Positions 11,411-24,443 are shown, counted from the stretch's first letter. The stretch is 64,000 nt of DNA from Acanthacorydalis orientalis (GCA_034766995.1 CM068316.1:11550000-11613999); one strand, 5' to 3'. Notes: generated by a model not told the origin, from the sequence alone. Numbers and translations: made by a program.

Positions 11411-14400
11411 TACAATGAAAAAGTAGGCCACTAATGGGTCCTGTGTGATACGTTCAGCATATCAGATATCATGGTTTTTTTCAATATGAAAATAGCAGCT
11501 CTATCGGAGACCCGTGATAAATCTTCACATCTACATCTATCGAACCTGAGAATATTTTTGAGTCATAAGTTTCTGTTCTCGATACTCTACTACGAAAGGG
11601 AAGTAAGAGTCACTTCAGTACACAGTAAAACACATTTATAATTTTTTTTTACCAGGCAGATATATTAATTATCTAATTAAAATGAGAGCAATAAAATTTG
11701 TTCTTGTTATGTCTGTCGGTATTTTGTGGTCTTCTTATGCCTGGCTATCGTTTATCTGACTTGTTTTTTCTTTAAAAAAAAAATAATATTTACACATCGT
11801 TGTAACATTTCTGTCTCCATCAGTTGTTTTTAGCATAGATTAAGGAGTTCTAAATTATTTGTATATATGAAATGTTGAAGGTATGAACTATGTATCAAAA
11901 AAGTATATACTTTCTTGATTATATTAATTATGATGTATAACAAAGTTTTGGATGGAAACTATTTGTTGAGCACTATAAAATATATTTGCATAGCATAGTG
12001 ATTTTTAATTGGTGTCGTTCCCTCTTTCAGGATAGACAATTTAAAAATCTTTTGGTATATCATATTAGACACACTGATTAATCTCTTGGTAATACTTTTA
12101 ATTACCTGCCAGTTTACATCCAAATATAGAGTAATTTGAGTTGTATGAATCTTAAATGTCGTATTTATAATTATATACTTTATTGGTTTAAATATGTATA
12201 TTAAAAAAGGACCTTGCTTATAATATTTTAATAATTACTGCAACTAAGTCTCACTATTTGTAGTTTGTTCCATTCCAGTGTACCTGCAATTTGAAGTTAT
12301 CGTCTTTTCCATGAGGTTACTATTCTTTTTTTTTCTCCACCCGTGTCTCCACATCGTCAGATGGATATTGATGTATAGTCCACATATGACGATGTCGAAA
12401 GACGAAACTGGCGGTAGAGAAACAAAAAGAAAGAATACTGACCTTAAGGAAAGAAAATAACTTAAAATTTCAGGTATACAGGAACGGAATAAATCTAGAA
12501 AAAATAATTTCAAGGAAACAAAAACCACTTCTCACTAGTCGGTAATGTCTACTGAAACCATTTCTCTAGCTATGCTTACTAAATGTATAATGAATAATTT
12601 TATAATCAGTGAGACTTATTTTCAATGTTGAGTGAATAATTGTAGGCATCTTCTGATAATTTTTATTGTTCATATTTACATTGTTCATACTACAGAAATA
12701 AATATTGGTTTATTTTAACTGATATGACAAGAAATCTTGATTTTATTTCAAAATTTGACATTGATTAAAACAACACTAAATATTACATGAAATTAACTTG
12801 AACCAAGAAGGAGAAGTTTTAAGGCATTTATAAAAAAAGGGAATTTTCCTTTGATAGGGTTGAAAATCACTGATACAACATTTGAATGCAGTTAAATAAT
12901 GGTGCTTGTTAGTATCTATGAAAAATTGTTATATTCTAGCAAATATTTATTACTTTTTCTTGACTATCTGTATTCATCTTTGTTATATATTTTTTTAATA
13001 AAAATCACACTTTATAGCAATTATTTAGTACTGCTATTTTGTTTAAATACTCTCTTTACACGTTTATTTGTCTCGATTTTTTATCAGTATCTATTATGTG
13101 CTATGAATTGAAAATGAGTATCTATATTTTTAAAATCTGCAATTGTGATTAAAAGACAATTCGTATAATACTTTTTTCAAAAATCATTTTGTAATAACAT
13201 TTTTCGAAAAAGTCTCAAGTTATAACAATAGATTGGAAGACGACGAGCCAAAAATTTGTTATTTCCGAACATCCATAAAAAAGTTATTTATGTATCTAAC
13301 AAAAAAGATTGTGGATTTATGTTATTTGTAGTAATAGAAATTGTTAAAAATATGCCAGATATATTTAGTAGACAAAATATATTTCAAAATAGAAATTTTA
13401 CAGTTACACAAAACGGAGAAGTTGGCTTTTGTAGTAATTTTCATTATTTAAGAATAATTAAGTAAATTCTAGTTTTTGTTCAAAAAGTGTCTTCGTTTAA
13501 TTTGTTTTATTTCACGTATTTATTTCCCGTTGTATGAATTTAATACCTTTTTTTCATAAATTCTATTCACATAACTGACTGTCGTATCGCTTGCCGACAC
13601 CATTCATTACATTCATACATTTCTTTATATTCAATTCCGACCGCGTGCATGCATAGCGTCAAATACTTGTTATAATTCCTTCACGTCCAAGATTAAAATA
13701 GTTTTATGATGCATCCACCCAACATGAACCAGATGTTCTATGTGTGCTTGCGATACGATGTGGGACAACAAATTTCAAGAATTGTTCGCATGACTAAAAG
13801 CATAGACGAGCTTTGCATCGATTCATATTTTTTCCACGAATTGCAGACCAGTGTTTTCGGAAAAAGACACACGCACGTGCTCTATTTAAAGATTGTTCTA
13901 AGTGGCTGTGTTTATAAATACGGTGGGCGGTTAAAGAACAGTTTGTTTATGTTGACATTATTATTGTATTTTAACTGGCCTATTTAACACGAGGGTGGCA
14001 CGTTGTTTATTGTACGGTTAGCCATTTGAAACGATTTACCGGTTTGAAACGGCACACTTCCTTGTTGTGTTTTTTATACTTGTTTCGAAACCTGTTCAAA
14101 AGAAACCTCGTCTTTTTCATATATTTATTTCCATAAACCTCATACATATTTACAAAATTATTTTTTTTTTCGTTTTTTGTACAAATTATTTAATTCTATG
14201 TACATTCTTTGTTTGTATTTATTCCAACTTTCATCTCTGCAACTGGAAAATAAATCAAGGTAGTAATTTCATTTTTAAAAGGGATACTTGAAACATTAAT
14301 ATACTTGTATAATTATTAATATACTTAATCCTTAGAATATATGAAACATTATTAATAAACGTATAAGCCAGTGTTTCTCAAAGAAAAATTATGCAGACTT

Positions 14401-14534
14401 TTAAAAATGCATTTTTAAAACATGTTCAATATGTTATGTGTATGCAAAATACATTCGTATTGTATGTGTCTATATTATTGTTTTAATTAAGTTCTAAAAT
14501 TATGTTTATTTCATAAATTATATTGTTCTGCTTT

Positions 14535-14538
<4 letters not shown>

Positions 14539-14614
<76 letters not shown>
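14539..14614. repeat. (TA)n microsatellite
   Basis: TA run of about 76 bp. It is the first of a pair separated by about 140 bp of unrelated sequence. Confidence 0.97.
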
Positions 14615-14615
<1 letters not shown>

Positions 14616-14730
14616 CATTCGTATATAATTTACGATCATATTATTGGCATTTATATAGGAAAAAAACCTAGGTGGAGTTTTCTCGCACGGATATATAGCC
14701 GATCCCGCTGTGCTTATAATCGAAGGCAAT

Positions 14731-14748
14731 TATCTCTCTCTCTCTTTC

Positions 14749-14813
<65 letters not shown>
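14731..14813. repeat. Compound (TC)n / (TA)n microsatellite
   Basis: A short CT run (14731-14746) leads through ttcgcca into a 62-bp TA run (14752-14813). Confidence 0.95.
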
Positions 14814-14816
<3 letters not shown>

Positions 14817-15339
14817 TACTTGTGTAACAACGAAGCAAATAAAAAATTGAGTTGTGTAGAATTAAGTGTTTTTTCAGGGGGTTATTAATAAGTATGTTCA
14901 CAAGTTTCAAACCTTTGACATTTTTTTTTTAAAGAAATATATCCAACAATAATTAACTTTAACTTATTATTAATTTATTAAATTATATTAATCTTACTTT
15001 AAAAAGCGATTATTGTCATAAGCAACTTCAAATAGTATTATCTTCCAAGAGAATCTGTAATTTCAATATGTAAATTTTATAATAATAATTCGCCTGCTTT
15101 GGATAAATTGGTTCTGTGGCATGGATTTATTTCAACACATAATTAAATCACATTTCTCATATCTGTCCCAGTTCAGTTTCTTGCTGAAGACACCAAATTC
15201 AGGAAAAAAATACAGATTCGGAAAAAATATTTTCTTTAAATGTAATAATATGGTATTAAAAAAGCATTGCACCTGAAAAATATAAATTAATTTTAAAAAT
15301 GTTATTCATTTAGATTGTAATTTATATTTTTTTTTTACC

Positions 15340-15490
15340 CGCGTGATCTCGTTGGTACGTTATCTTGGTGCTCTTCGTCCTTTTCGATCAGCAAAATGGT
15401 GCTTGTTCTCCATTACTAGTTTCTGCAAAATTTCAGTACGAATGCCATCCTGACTCATATCGAAATTAGTTATAAAAAACGGACACTTAG
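15340..15490. repeat. Foldback repeat family M2, partial copy
   Basis: Order of landmarks as in the left arm of 55680-55930: gtgatctcgttggtacgtta, ctttttcgatcag-like block, ttctccattactagtttc, and gtacgaatgccatcctga. The second arm is not seen. Confidence 0.55.
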
Positions 15491-15605
15491 CTGATCTAAA
15501 AGGATGAAGAACATGTCATTTATTTCCCAATTTTTTTTTACAATGTTTATTGTTCATGGGTTAATATACAACATTTATGTTTGTATTTATGTTTTTATGG
15601 ATATG

Positions 15606-15681
<76 letters not shown>

Positions 15682-15682
15682 C
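15606..15682. repeat. (TA)n microsatellite
   Basis: TA run of about 77 bp with one ttta interruption near 15668. Confidence 0.97.
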
Positions 15683-15774
15683 CAATTATTATTGAAATTA
15701 ATTAATACCATTATTTTCATAGAATATCAACAAACACAGAATAATAATTGCATATAATCACATATGTATGAATG

Positions 15775-15775
<1 letters not shown>

Positions 15776-15831
<56 letters not shown>
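15776..15831. repeat. (TA)n microsatellite
   Basis: TA run of 56 bp. Confidence 0.97.
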
Positions 15832-15832
<1 letters not shown>

Positions 15833-16799
15833 GCAATATGAAACAGTATATTGTGGGAAATTAAATTCAGATTTTCATCTGTACATAAGTTGAATGAGCA
15901 CTTATGAAAGATCAGTCGGCTAATCGGTTTTGTAGTAGATGCAGACCACAAAGACTAGACACGTTTAATACAAAATGTGTGTACTGTGTACGGCCACGTT
16001 TTGTAATATGTTCTCAAAGCGAACTATATTGTTACTAATTTGGATTATATACACTTGATTGAAGTTATCCGATGTCTCTAGTAAAAGAAAAAGTTCCTTT
16101 TTTCACACCGACATATATTTATCGAATTTTTTTTATTCGATTAATATTATTTATTACCGCTTAAATGTATAAAGAAGTATTGATATAAGTATCACTGCGG
16201 TTTAAACTTCGTTCATAAATAAACTAAAAAAAATCAGAATATTTTTTTATCAATAATCTGCTTTTATTGTAAGAAAAAAACTTTAATGTTTTATACAATT
16301 ATTATAACATTATGTAGCAATTATTATACAATTATGATAACATTGATATAATATGCATTGAAATAGTCAAAAGTATGTTTAAGAGTACAATATCTTGATA
16401 ATTAGTTTTATAATTCATATATATTTTGAGACACATAGTATATTGGAATTTAATATTTTCAATTCATCTCAATACTTAATTAATAGTGAAACTGGATTTT
16501 AAATTAATCGGTATCCGCATGTGCTTGTACACATTGCTTTTATTGCCCAAACTTTTATGCAAAATCTAAGTGTTTTGATTTCAAAACAGATTAGTTTATT
16601 AACAAAAAACAATGTTCAAAAAGTGAAATCATGGCGTTAAATTCGACAACTCAATGGTTTTATATGTAATCTCAGATCAGAGAACGTGCTAATATTCAAA
16701 TTTGTACTAAACAGAGCGGATTCAGTTGAATTATAAATTAAATTTGACAGAAAACTAATATATTGGAAAATAATCGCAATAAAAAATTACAATTGTGTG

Positions 16800-17010
16800 C
16801 CTTTACACATGTGATTCCGTTTATGCGTTGTTCTAAGGGTCTTGGTCTTTTTTAATCAGCTGAATTTGTTCTTCACTGTTAGTTTCAAGTAGATTTAAAT
16901 TCTCCATCTCTTCAAGAGTATATAAGGTCTGTAGGTAGGTGGTACACGTGCTGAAACTAGTAATTGTGAACAGAAATTCAGATGAATCCAAAGATCGAGT
17001 ATGACAAAAA
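16800..17010. repeat. Foldback repeat family M2, copy next to exon A
   Basis: The left arm has acacatgtgattccg, ggtcttggtc, ctgttagtttcaag. The right arm has the complement-like ggtggtacacgtgctgaaac, tagtaattgtgaacag and gatcgagtatgac. The arms are inverted relative to each other around about 16905. It ends about 130 bp before the splice acceptor of exon A, so its fold could lie near the branch point region. Confidence 0.55.
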
Positions 17011-17136
17011 TACCTCAAATAATATCTTAAAAATTTGGCCACAAAAATTCATAGGGAGTCAAATATAGACCAAATGAACTTGAAAAAAATAATTAAATTA
17101 TAAAATACAGTTATTTATTTTTTTTCTTTGTTACAG

Positions 17137-17261
17137 AGGTTGCTAAAGTACAAGCCATCGGCAAGGCACCAGCCCGTGATTTCAAATATGTGGACATTTA
17201 CAGAGAAAAACCAATCAAGGTGTCAGTAAAAGTTTTAGTTCCTGTTCGCGAACACCCAAAG
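17137..17261 (+). CDS. qkr58E-like: STAR/KH RNA-binding protein, internal exon A (start of KH domain)
   Basis: Internal coding exon of a Sam68/KHDRBS-type protein, a family that binds U/A-rich RNA and acts in splicing and signalling. A long pyrimidine tract ends in ttacag at 17136 and the donor gtaagc begins at 17262. The exon carries two bases completing a split codon, then 41 codons. Residues include VAKVQAIGK, then YVDIYREKPIKVSVKVLVPV and REHPK. In this family that is the end of the QUA1 linker followed by the first KH beta strand. It ends in phase 0 and joins exon B to give HPK|FNFVGK, the expected family sequence. The preceding exon must end one base into a codon; none was recognised upstream. 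A foldback repeat (16800-17010) lies just before the acceptor. Identity as a KHDRBS/qkr58E-type gene is confident; which insect paralogue is not. Confidence 0.93.
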
Positions 17262-19639
17262 GTAAGCCGAAGTATTTCTATGTTTGTATTTTACACGACA
17301 TTGATTTTGTTTTTATTTCTATTCGCACACTTAACGGTAGCGACGATCGTTAAAAGACTATTTTTTAAAATGTTATTTTCAGTTGAAGTGAAAATTTAAT
17401 AACCCGAATTAAATGAATTAATATATTAACAATAACACCTATAATTTATAATGAAATATGTCTTGATAACAGAAAACAATATAAATAAATACAGTTGAAA
17501 CTAACGATATTTATAGAATGTGTTCCAAGGCCGTGACAATCTCACAAGCGACAAGTTTTGCCATTTAAAAAAATGCTCGTAAAATGCTTTTAACCAACTG
17601 TTCCGTTCGGAAATTTATTATATATTAACATTTTTTTTTCGTACAAAACACTGACATGCACGTAATATTTATTTAGCCGAACAAAATGTTAGAATACAAA
17701 ACAACTAGTGTTGTAGATGAAAATCTGTACAAATATCCGTGTCGTTTTTTTGTTTGTAGACCATTATTTTTTTTCTTTATATACAGTTTGAAACAAAATC
17801 CGTGTTAAATCGTTGTAATCATTTGTACGGCAATAAAAAAATCGTGCTTTTTGTTTTATTAGTGTTTTTAAACATTCTTTATAGTGACTCAAGTTGATAT
17901 TTATACATTGTTTTTAGCTATGTAAATATTATTGGTATTGTGCTGATATCATATGTGTATTGTATGCACATATGTTATTTTTTGTCCAGTGGTTTAAAAA
18001 AAATCTTTTTTTTTCCACAAGTATCTTTAATATAAAAATGAATACTACTGAAACCATACTATTTTCTCTTTAATTTGAATAAAACATTGATATAATTATA
18101 TAGATTTTTTAAAATTATTAACTGATATAAACCTACTTTTACCACATTGTGTCTTACATAAACATGTTTTTTTTTACTAATAAAATTTTAAAGGTAGAAT
18201 ATAAGACAAAAATATTCAAAATTTGAAATTTATGACTATATGCTAAATAGTAAAAAGTTTATAAATTACATATATGATAGCTGGTGCGTTAGACATGAAA
18301 TTAAAATTCTTTTTTTTTTCTTTTCTGTTGATAATTTCAATTGGATTTATTAATATTATTACATTAATGTAGATTCAGTTATTAAATGTCCTGGTTTCAT
18401 CTTAACAAAATATTTGAATATGAATAAAAAACATAAATATATGTTATATTTATGAAAATAAATATCTAGTTTTAATAACTGCGATTTTCAGTATATTTTG
18501 TAAGTTTAACTTGATAATATTAGAACATTATTAAATCATTGTTCATAAATTAACAGCTTTACATATTATAATAAAAAAATAAACAGAAGATTATACAAAG
18601 AAATAATGTAAGTGAAAAATAATTAATTATTAGCCTTATAGAGGTCGGTATAGTTTTTTTTATTTTTACAACCTAGCAACTCAAAAACTCGAAAACAAAT
18701 CAAAGAATTATAATTTATATCTTTACAACAGTAAATGGAATATTAACGAAATTTTACATTAATTTTCCTCTTGTCATAAACTAGTACACTCAAGGAATTT
18801 GAAATAACTGGTAGTTAATTTAATATTTTTTTCACTGTTCGACAGTGTCATGTTTGTTCATAAAGCACGTGTAAAAATACCAAAAAGTCAAATCATAATT
18901 TCTGGTAAACGAGACAAAGAATAATTTCGAAATCTCTATATAGCTGAAAATAAAAAAGAATCGTCTATATTCATCAACTTCTTATTGTTTTCAGATTTTT
19001 AAAACGAAGTACATTTTTCTTGTAATATTTATTAATAAATGTTCACTTTATTAATGGAAGTAAATTTCTTGGCAGTGCATTGTTTTAGTTGTTGTATTTA
19101 TTTATTTTTAAAAAACAATCTAAAATAGATGTCATGTTCTCTGTAATGTTTAGTAAGCAGTAAAATATTACAGATTTCTTAAATACTTGACTGGTATAAA
19201 TCAGCACTTACTAAATACACCCACCTTACATAAAGAATACGTTCTGATTATCTATCTAGTACAGTTTTAAATTATGATCTTTTAACTGATTTGTTGTCGA
19301 GAATTATAGTTTGTCATATAAAAATAAAATCACATATATCAAAACACAGTTACAGGTATTTAGTTTACTGTGTTTAATTGTAAATCTCCTTCGTGTTGTA
19401 TAGTATTGTCATTCAACCGTCTTGTTAATTCTTGTTTTGAATAATAAATTTCTGAAAATTATTAAGAATCAACAAGTTAAATGCGTCATGAATATATTTA
19501 CAAATTTTATATAGCAACATTTTAGACGCTAATTAGATAAAACGGTGTGCATTTTTCAATCGTGTAAGATTTTCTCTTAATAAAATATTAAAATTTAGAG
19601 TATTAACATTGAATATTTTGCCACAATACAGACCTAACA

Positions 19640-19870
19640 CTGGCTAAATTCACATTCACAAATAAATTCTTTTTCGTGCCACAAACTACAAAAAGTGTCA
19701 TCGAAATGCGTATTAGAAACAATCGAAAATGATCAGTAATGGTTTATTGAACATTTTTGTCAATATTTGCAATTCGTGAGAGGATTTACATGAAAAAAAA
19801 ATTATTTGTGAATGTATGAGGATTTACAAGAAGGATTTACATGTGAAAAAATTAGCAAACATTTGTTACC
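19640..19870. repeat. Foldback repeat family M1, copy
   Basis: Starts ctaaattcacattcacaa, then attctttttcgtgccacaaa, gtgtcatcgaaatgcg, a gaaacaatcgaaaatgatca block and tttattgaacattttt. The same landmarks in the same order occur at 26350-26500. The far end is diverged. Confidence 0.6.
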
Positions 19871-20671
19871 TATTTAAATTTTTAATGTTATATTCATTAT
19901 TTATATCATTAAAAATGCCTTTTCTAGTAAATTAACAATTTTACAATATAAACAAACGTTACAAATATTATTAACCACTTTCGAGTTATACTGAGTGTTT
20001 GCAGCAGTCACTTTTCTGCTTTTATCAATAGTTTATGTCAGTGAGGTGACAAAGTAATAAAAGCCTTAAATACATGTCAATACTAAGTAAACTGTGTCAA
20101 AGCAATAATCTTCTGCAGTATCTCAGGAAGAACGGGGTAACCTGCACATATATTTTATGAAAACACATTAAATAATAATGTGGGAATACAAGCATCAGGC
20201 AAACGATGTTCGTCTCCTAAAAGCACAATTAGTAAAGTATCAACTATAGTTTCGACAGTTCATAGTAAAATCTTGTTCATGTTAATTGAATCTGTCATTA
20301 GCATATACCACTGTTCGCCATATTCAAGTTACGAGTTTATATTGATTGCTTTCAGAATTAATGTCTTTGTTTTTATATCGAAAATGGAACCCGAATGACA
20401 TCAACATACTATATTTATAACAGTATGAATTTATTATACCATAGAATGAATTTTTGGTCCAATATAATTCATGCGTTGTTTTGACCTTGAATATTTCTTG
20501 TTAATGTCATATTAATTTATAAGCGGTTATTATAATAATTGTTACACTAAAATAAAATTATATTTTAAAAAATCTATGTATAATCGCTTGTAAAATATGT
20601 AAAAGAAGCAATTTTCTATTTTATATATTAATAGTTATTAAAAATATTATATTAAGCGCGTTTTTAATATA

Positions 20672-21160
20672 AGGTCCGTTTAGTAAATAGAAAAAAAGCC
20701 ATTAATGGTAAAAAGATTCATTACAGGCAAAAAATATTTACATGCATACATTATTTTTCCACGCAGTCACCATTGGATTTCACGCATTTTTGATATCGTG
20801 CCATTAGCTTCCTTATTCCCATATCGAAAAAATCCACCGCCTGGCTTGAACCAATTAGTAATAGCTGTCTTCAGGTCTTTGTCATTTTCAAAGCGTTGGA
20901 ATGCGAGCTATTTATTTAGAATGGTTTTAAAAGGAGACCACTTTAGAGAAGTCGTCTCTTTCATTTTCTTGACGTTGCAAAAATTGGTTAACTGAATCAT
21001 ACGTTTCTGTTTGTGTCCATCGGTTAATATTTTTGATACCCATCTGACGCACAGTTTTTTGTAGTCTAGCTTTTCTGTCACAGTGCCAAAATCACTGACA
21101 GTGAAACTTTCGGAAATTCAATAGACAATTGTGGAACGATGTGATTTTCTCGATTTTTCT
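20672..21160 (-). mobile_element. Mariner relic with internal deletion
   Basis: The minus strand reads KLCVRWVSKILTDGHKQKRM, then QLTNFCNVKK and a FSKVVSF segment. This is the mariner motif RWVPxxLTxxHKxxR leading to the first catalytic region. After a gap the frame reads FQRFENDKDLKTAITNWFKP. A one-base shift then gives DMGIRKLMARYQKCVKSNGD and CVEK before a stop, the usual C-terminus. The block with the catalytic aspartates is largely deleted. A possible left inverted repeat starts near 20672 (aaggtccgtttagtaaatag); the right one was not found. This is a different lineage from the 8317 element. Confidence 0.75.
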
Positions 21161-22906
21161 AATTATTTAAATATATAAATACTACAAATCAAAATTATAT
21201 TACTTCTGAAATAAATAAAGATTGTTTTAAATGACTTGAATACAATTATTTACATGTCATTGTAACAGATGTGTGTGAAAGTAACACTACCGACTTAATG
21301 TGGCACTAAAGAACGAGAACTCAACTCATTTTTAAAATAATGAAAATATTTTTTTTTGTGTGATTTACGTTCATTTGACAGTGAATACAAGGGTTATAAG
21401 TTAAAACTAATGCGTGATTTGGATACTGACTTCTGACTTAGTGACTTCATGATTTGTGTATTGCATAGCGTGGCCGGTTTATATATGATTTCGGGAAGTA
21501 TTCCAGGTAATATACAGTTTAATTTTCTTTGTCATATTAATATAAATAAATACAATTCAAGCCATTAATTTACAATAGAATAAATCATGGGTTTGACCCT
21601 TTAAAATAAAGGCAGGGTGTTTTCATACCTATGAATAAATTAATTTTGAAAACTGAAATTTCCCTGTTAATAATGTGGTTTTTAATAGATAAGTAAACGA
21701 ATCAATATAATCATCAGTATTCAACAGTAGCATTTAAAGACTCTTAACACTCAAAACTCGCATGCAAGAATATGCCGAGAATAAGTTGGAGTTGCAGGTC
21801 GATAGTCACGCTGAATAGTTGGAGCGATAAGGGTTAAAAAGTAAATGTTTTTGTTATTACGGAAATCAGTACCTCGAACACGTAGTGAACTCTATTTTGA
21901 CAATTTTCAAATTTTAAAGAGTAAAAACAAATCAAAACATTAATACTTAAATACAAAATATATATACATAATGAATAAATGAGTATAAAATATTTAAAAT
22001 ATTCTGTATTAATCGATCATCGCACAAAGCTCAATTCTCAGGTTTACAAAAGTCATTGTTGATAAAGAAATATGTGACGTCAAAAACGACAACCACTGTG
22101 TACTGTTTTTTTTTAAACAAATTTCTCTCATTATTCATCGAACATGTTTTCGACGCGTTTCTGTATAATGAAAATATCCTTAGAGAGAATGTTGAAAATA
22201 ATTGGACATTATTCCAATCGTACAACGTACGACATACATGTATATTAATATCAAGTATGGAACTAAATATGAACAGCATAAATTGTTCAGTACATATGTG
22301 TTTCGTGGAAAAAAATATTTTCCGGAGCCTTTTCGTATGCATTAGACCGTGAAAAGTACGTACGTTAACGTTGATATTATTCATTTCAGTATATATTTTT
22401 TCGTTATCCCTATTTCGTTTTCATTCACGAGTAGCGAACCTTTTCAGATCACATTTGTTGCGAAAACCGAATATTTTTTTTAAGCGTTATTGCAAAATTC
22501 ACTTTGTCGTACAAGTATATGTCCGGCGACAGTATTTCCAGCCGGTTATTTATTAATCGATTTTTATAATAGAATTTGTAGAAGCAGTGTCAGGGAAATA
22601 CTTTTTTCATTAAGGAGATTCTTATATTGAACGGTTTGAAATGCATATATTCTATCTATCTTTTTTTTATTATTATTAAAATCTACATTTCTATATACAA
22701 TATCTTCAAATTATAATTATTTAATTTTGAACAATTTGAAATTAAAAAAATCATGAATTCGTACCGTTTTTTACTTGAAGCTTTATTAATTTCGTACCGT
22801 ATATATTAGGTTCGTCAATAAAGTACAAAAATACAGACAAAAGAGTAATATTAAACAGGTATTTAAATGATTTCAATAATTTGGTTTTTTATATAGTGTT
22901 TTTTGA

Positions 22907-22913
<7 letters not shown>

Positions 22914-22981
<68 letters not shown>

Positions 22982-22990
22982 TACACACAC
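22914..22990. repeat. (TA)n(CA)n microsatellite abutting a mariner
   Basis: A TA run (22914-22967) passes into an AC run up to about 22990, where the mariner relic begins with caaggatcgttttattag. Confidence 0.95.
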
Positions 22991-23961
22991 AAGGATCGTT
23001 TTATTAGTACGGTAAAAAGCAAGTTAAACGCCGTTTTTTCTTTTGGAAAAATCTATTTTCTTTCTCAACATGGTCTCCATTGAGGGGTTATACACTTGGT
23101 CCAGTGATTATGCAAAATATGCATTAATAGCGATGATGATATCCTCATTCGACGAGAATTTCTTCCCACTGAGCCAAATTTTCAAGTTTGGAAAGAGGAA
23201 GAAGTCGCACTGGGCCAAGTCCAGAGAATAGGATGGTTGAGGAATCAATTCGAAGTCTAATTCGTGCAATATTGCCATTGCCACGGTCGATAGTTGGTTT
23301 CAGCCTTTTCTTCGCAGAAAGCCACTGTTTAGAGCATTTAACGGTCGATTGAAGGACTCATTTTTCATTTTTACTGACATTTCTGGTCAAAAAAGAATCA
23401 TTAAGTAATCTTATCGGCAATGATACGCAAACTGTTCGTCGCTGGTCGTTATTTACATTCGGTAATTAGCATGGAACCCATATTCCTTGTTATTAACCTT
23501 ACCAATTTCATATAGCTGTCTCTGTACAATGGACTACAAGGACCTATGTCTATGGTAATTCCCATATGCTTAATTTTGTGTCGGGTTCCACTAATTGATG
23601 TCCTGTTATCCATTCGTCCACTTCGATAATTATCAAAATCACCCACGGTACATTTTCTAAAGCAACGTTGATACTCATTAACCTTCAGCACATCCCCATA
23701 AGTATCACATTTTTTTGTTGTTTCCGTTAAGTTAAATCCTGAACAGCAATAAAACAGCACACAATAGTGTATGTGCTGTTCGGAAAATACAAAATCCGTT
23801 ATTTAAGTTGTATAGCAATAAAATTGTATTACAGTTAAAAAAATAACTTCAGAATTCGCACTACAAAAAACAATAACAAAACACGACTTTACACTGTCTC
23901 ATGGTCGGAAGTAGAATTGGCGAAAATACTTCGTTGAAAATAATTGTTATTGGTTTTACCT

Positions 23962-23962
<1 letters not shown>
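22990..23962 (-). mobile_element. Mariner relic between two microsatellites
   Basis: On the minus strand the C-terminal half reads LHELDFELIPQPSYSLDLAQ, CDFFLFPNLKIWLSGKKF and SSNEDIIIAINAYFA. This is the third-aspartate region of a mariner transposase (Pxx-YSxDLAxxD). Toward higher coordinates a long open frame (start at 23760) holds CDTYGDVLKVNEYQRCFRK, then GDFDNYRSGR, a weak match to the N-terminal (YGD..., GDFD, RSGR) part. The stretch between is shortened, so the first two catalytic residues are lost. Candidate ends are caaggatcgtttta (22990) and, inverted, caaggtaaaaccaata (23962). The match between them is weak and the N-terminal assignment is less certain than the C-terminal one. Confidence 0.7.

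Positions 23963-23963
<1 letters not shown>

Positions 23964-24005
<42 letters not shown>
23964..24005. repeat. (TA)n microsatellite abutting a mariner
   Basis: TA run at the right end of the relic 22990-23962. Confidence 0.95.
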
Positions 24006-24008
<3 letters not shown>

Positions 24009-24149
24009 TATAAAAAAGCCAATAATTGTATACAGAAATACTAACTTCATTATAATAGACTTACTAATCCTATGTACACCAACTATTCATCTCAGGTTTA
24101 TAATTATGCTACAAGAATATACTGAACCATTTTCAACACATAGAAAAGG

Positions 24150-24248
24150 ACCTAAAAAAATGCATTTTTTTAAATGCTATTTTTATTTTAAAGCGTTATT
24201 TACATAAGAGCTTCTGTGTTATTATAAAAATATTAACAAATTTAAAAA

Positions 24249-24320
<72 letters not shown>
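24150..24320. repeat. Repeat R7 copy 1 followed by (TA)n
   Basis: 24150-24250 matches 25034-25134: tatttttattttaaagcg, then ttatttacataagagcttct, then ataaaaatattaacaaattt. A TA run (24251-24320) follows copy 1 but not copy 2. Confidence 0.75.
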
Positions 24321-24321
<1 letters not shown>

Positions 24322-24410
24322 AAGAGAAAAAGAGCTCATTTTAAAATATTTTTAAGGCAGTTACAATTGTATTTATATTGAATTGTATACTTTGAAAAAA
24401 TAATAATTAT

Positions 24411-24443
24411 AACAACACGATTGCAATTTGAAATCGTGTTGTT
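24411..24443. other. Perfect 12-bp hairpin
   Basis: aacaacacgatt (24411-24422) pairs with aatcgtgttgtt (24432-24443) around a 9-base loop. The function is unknown; it may be a remnant of a small foldback element. Confidence 0.6.

Larger units (their letters stand above)
1..17136 (+). other. Intron (partial) upstream of exon A
   Basis: No coding exon of the host gene was recognised here. It must be transcribed sequence if the QUA1 exon lies further upstream, which the split codon at 17137 requires. Identified contents are mariner relics (3105-3240, 4590-4860, 8317-9578, 10930-11410), foldback repeat copies (2810-2945, 15340-15490, 16800-17010), a dispersed repeat at 46-300 and (TA)n arrays. 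The stretches 300-1430, 1480-2800, 3300-4560, 5210-8270, 9600-10900 and 11420-15330 hold AT-rich sequence in which I see no gene. Parts of 900-1330, 7130-8140 and 13560-14060 are less AT-rich and have longer chance reading frames, but no recognisable protein. Confidence 0.75.

Noticed and set aside
12899..13111. Leu/Tyr-rich 70-codon frame resembling a membrane peptide
   Set aside because: Composition follows directly from T-rich sequence; no signal, family or context supports a gene.
13706..13987. 93-codon plus-strand frame in a less AT-rich patch, considered as the missing QUA1 exon
   Set aside because: The translation lacks QUA1 features and its ends do not offer a donor leaving one base to match the exon A phase.
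14511..15695. Open frames made of repeated Ile-Tyr (also at 27638-28732, 29067-29405, 43664-43855, 45421-45630)
   Set aside because: They are (TA)n microsatellites read in frame; TA repeats have no stop in these frames, so the length carries no coding meaning.
22031..22556. Overlapping open frames on both strands (98 and 117 codons)
   Set aside because: No recognisable domain, codon pattern or splice context; frames open on both strands over the same bases suggest a locally stop-poor stretch.
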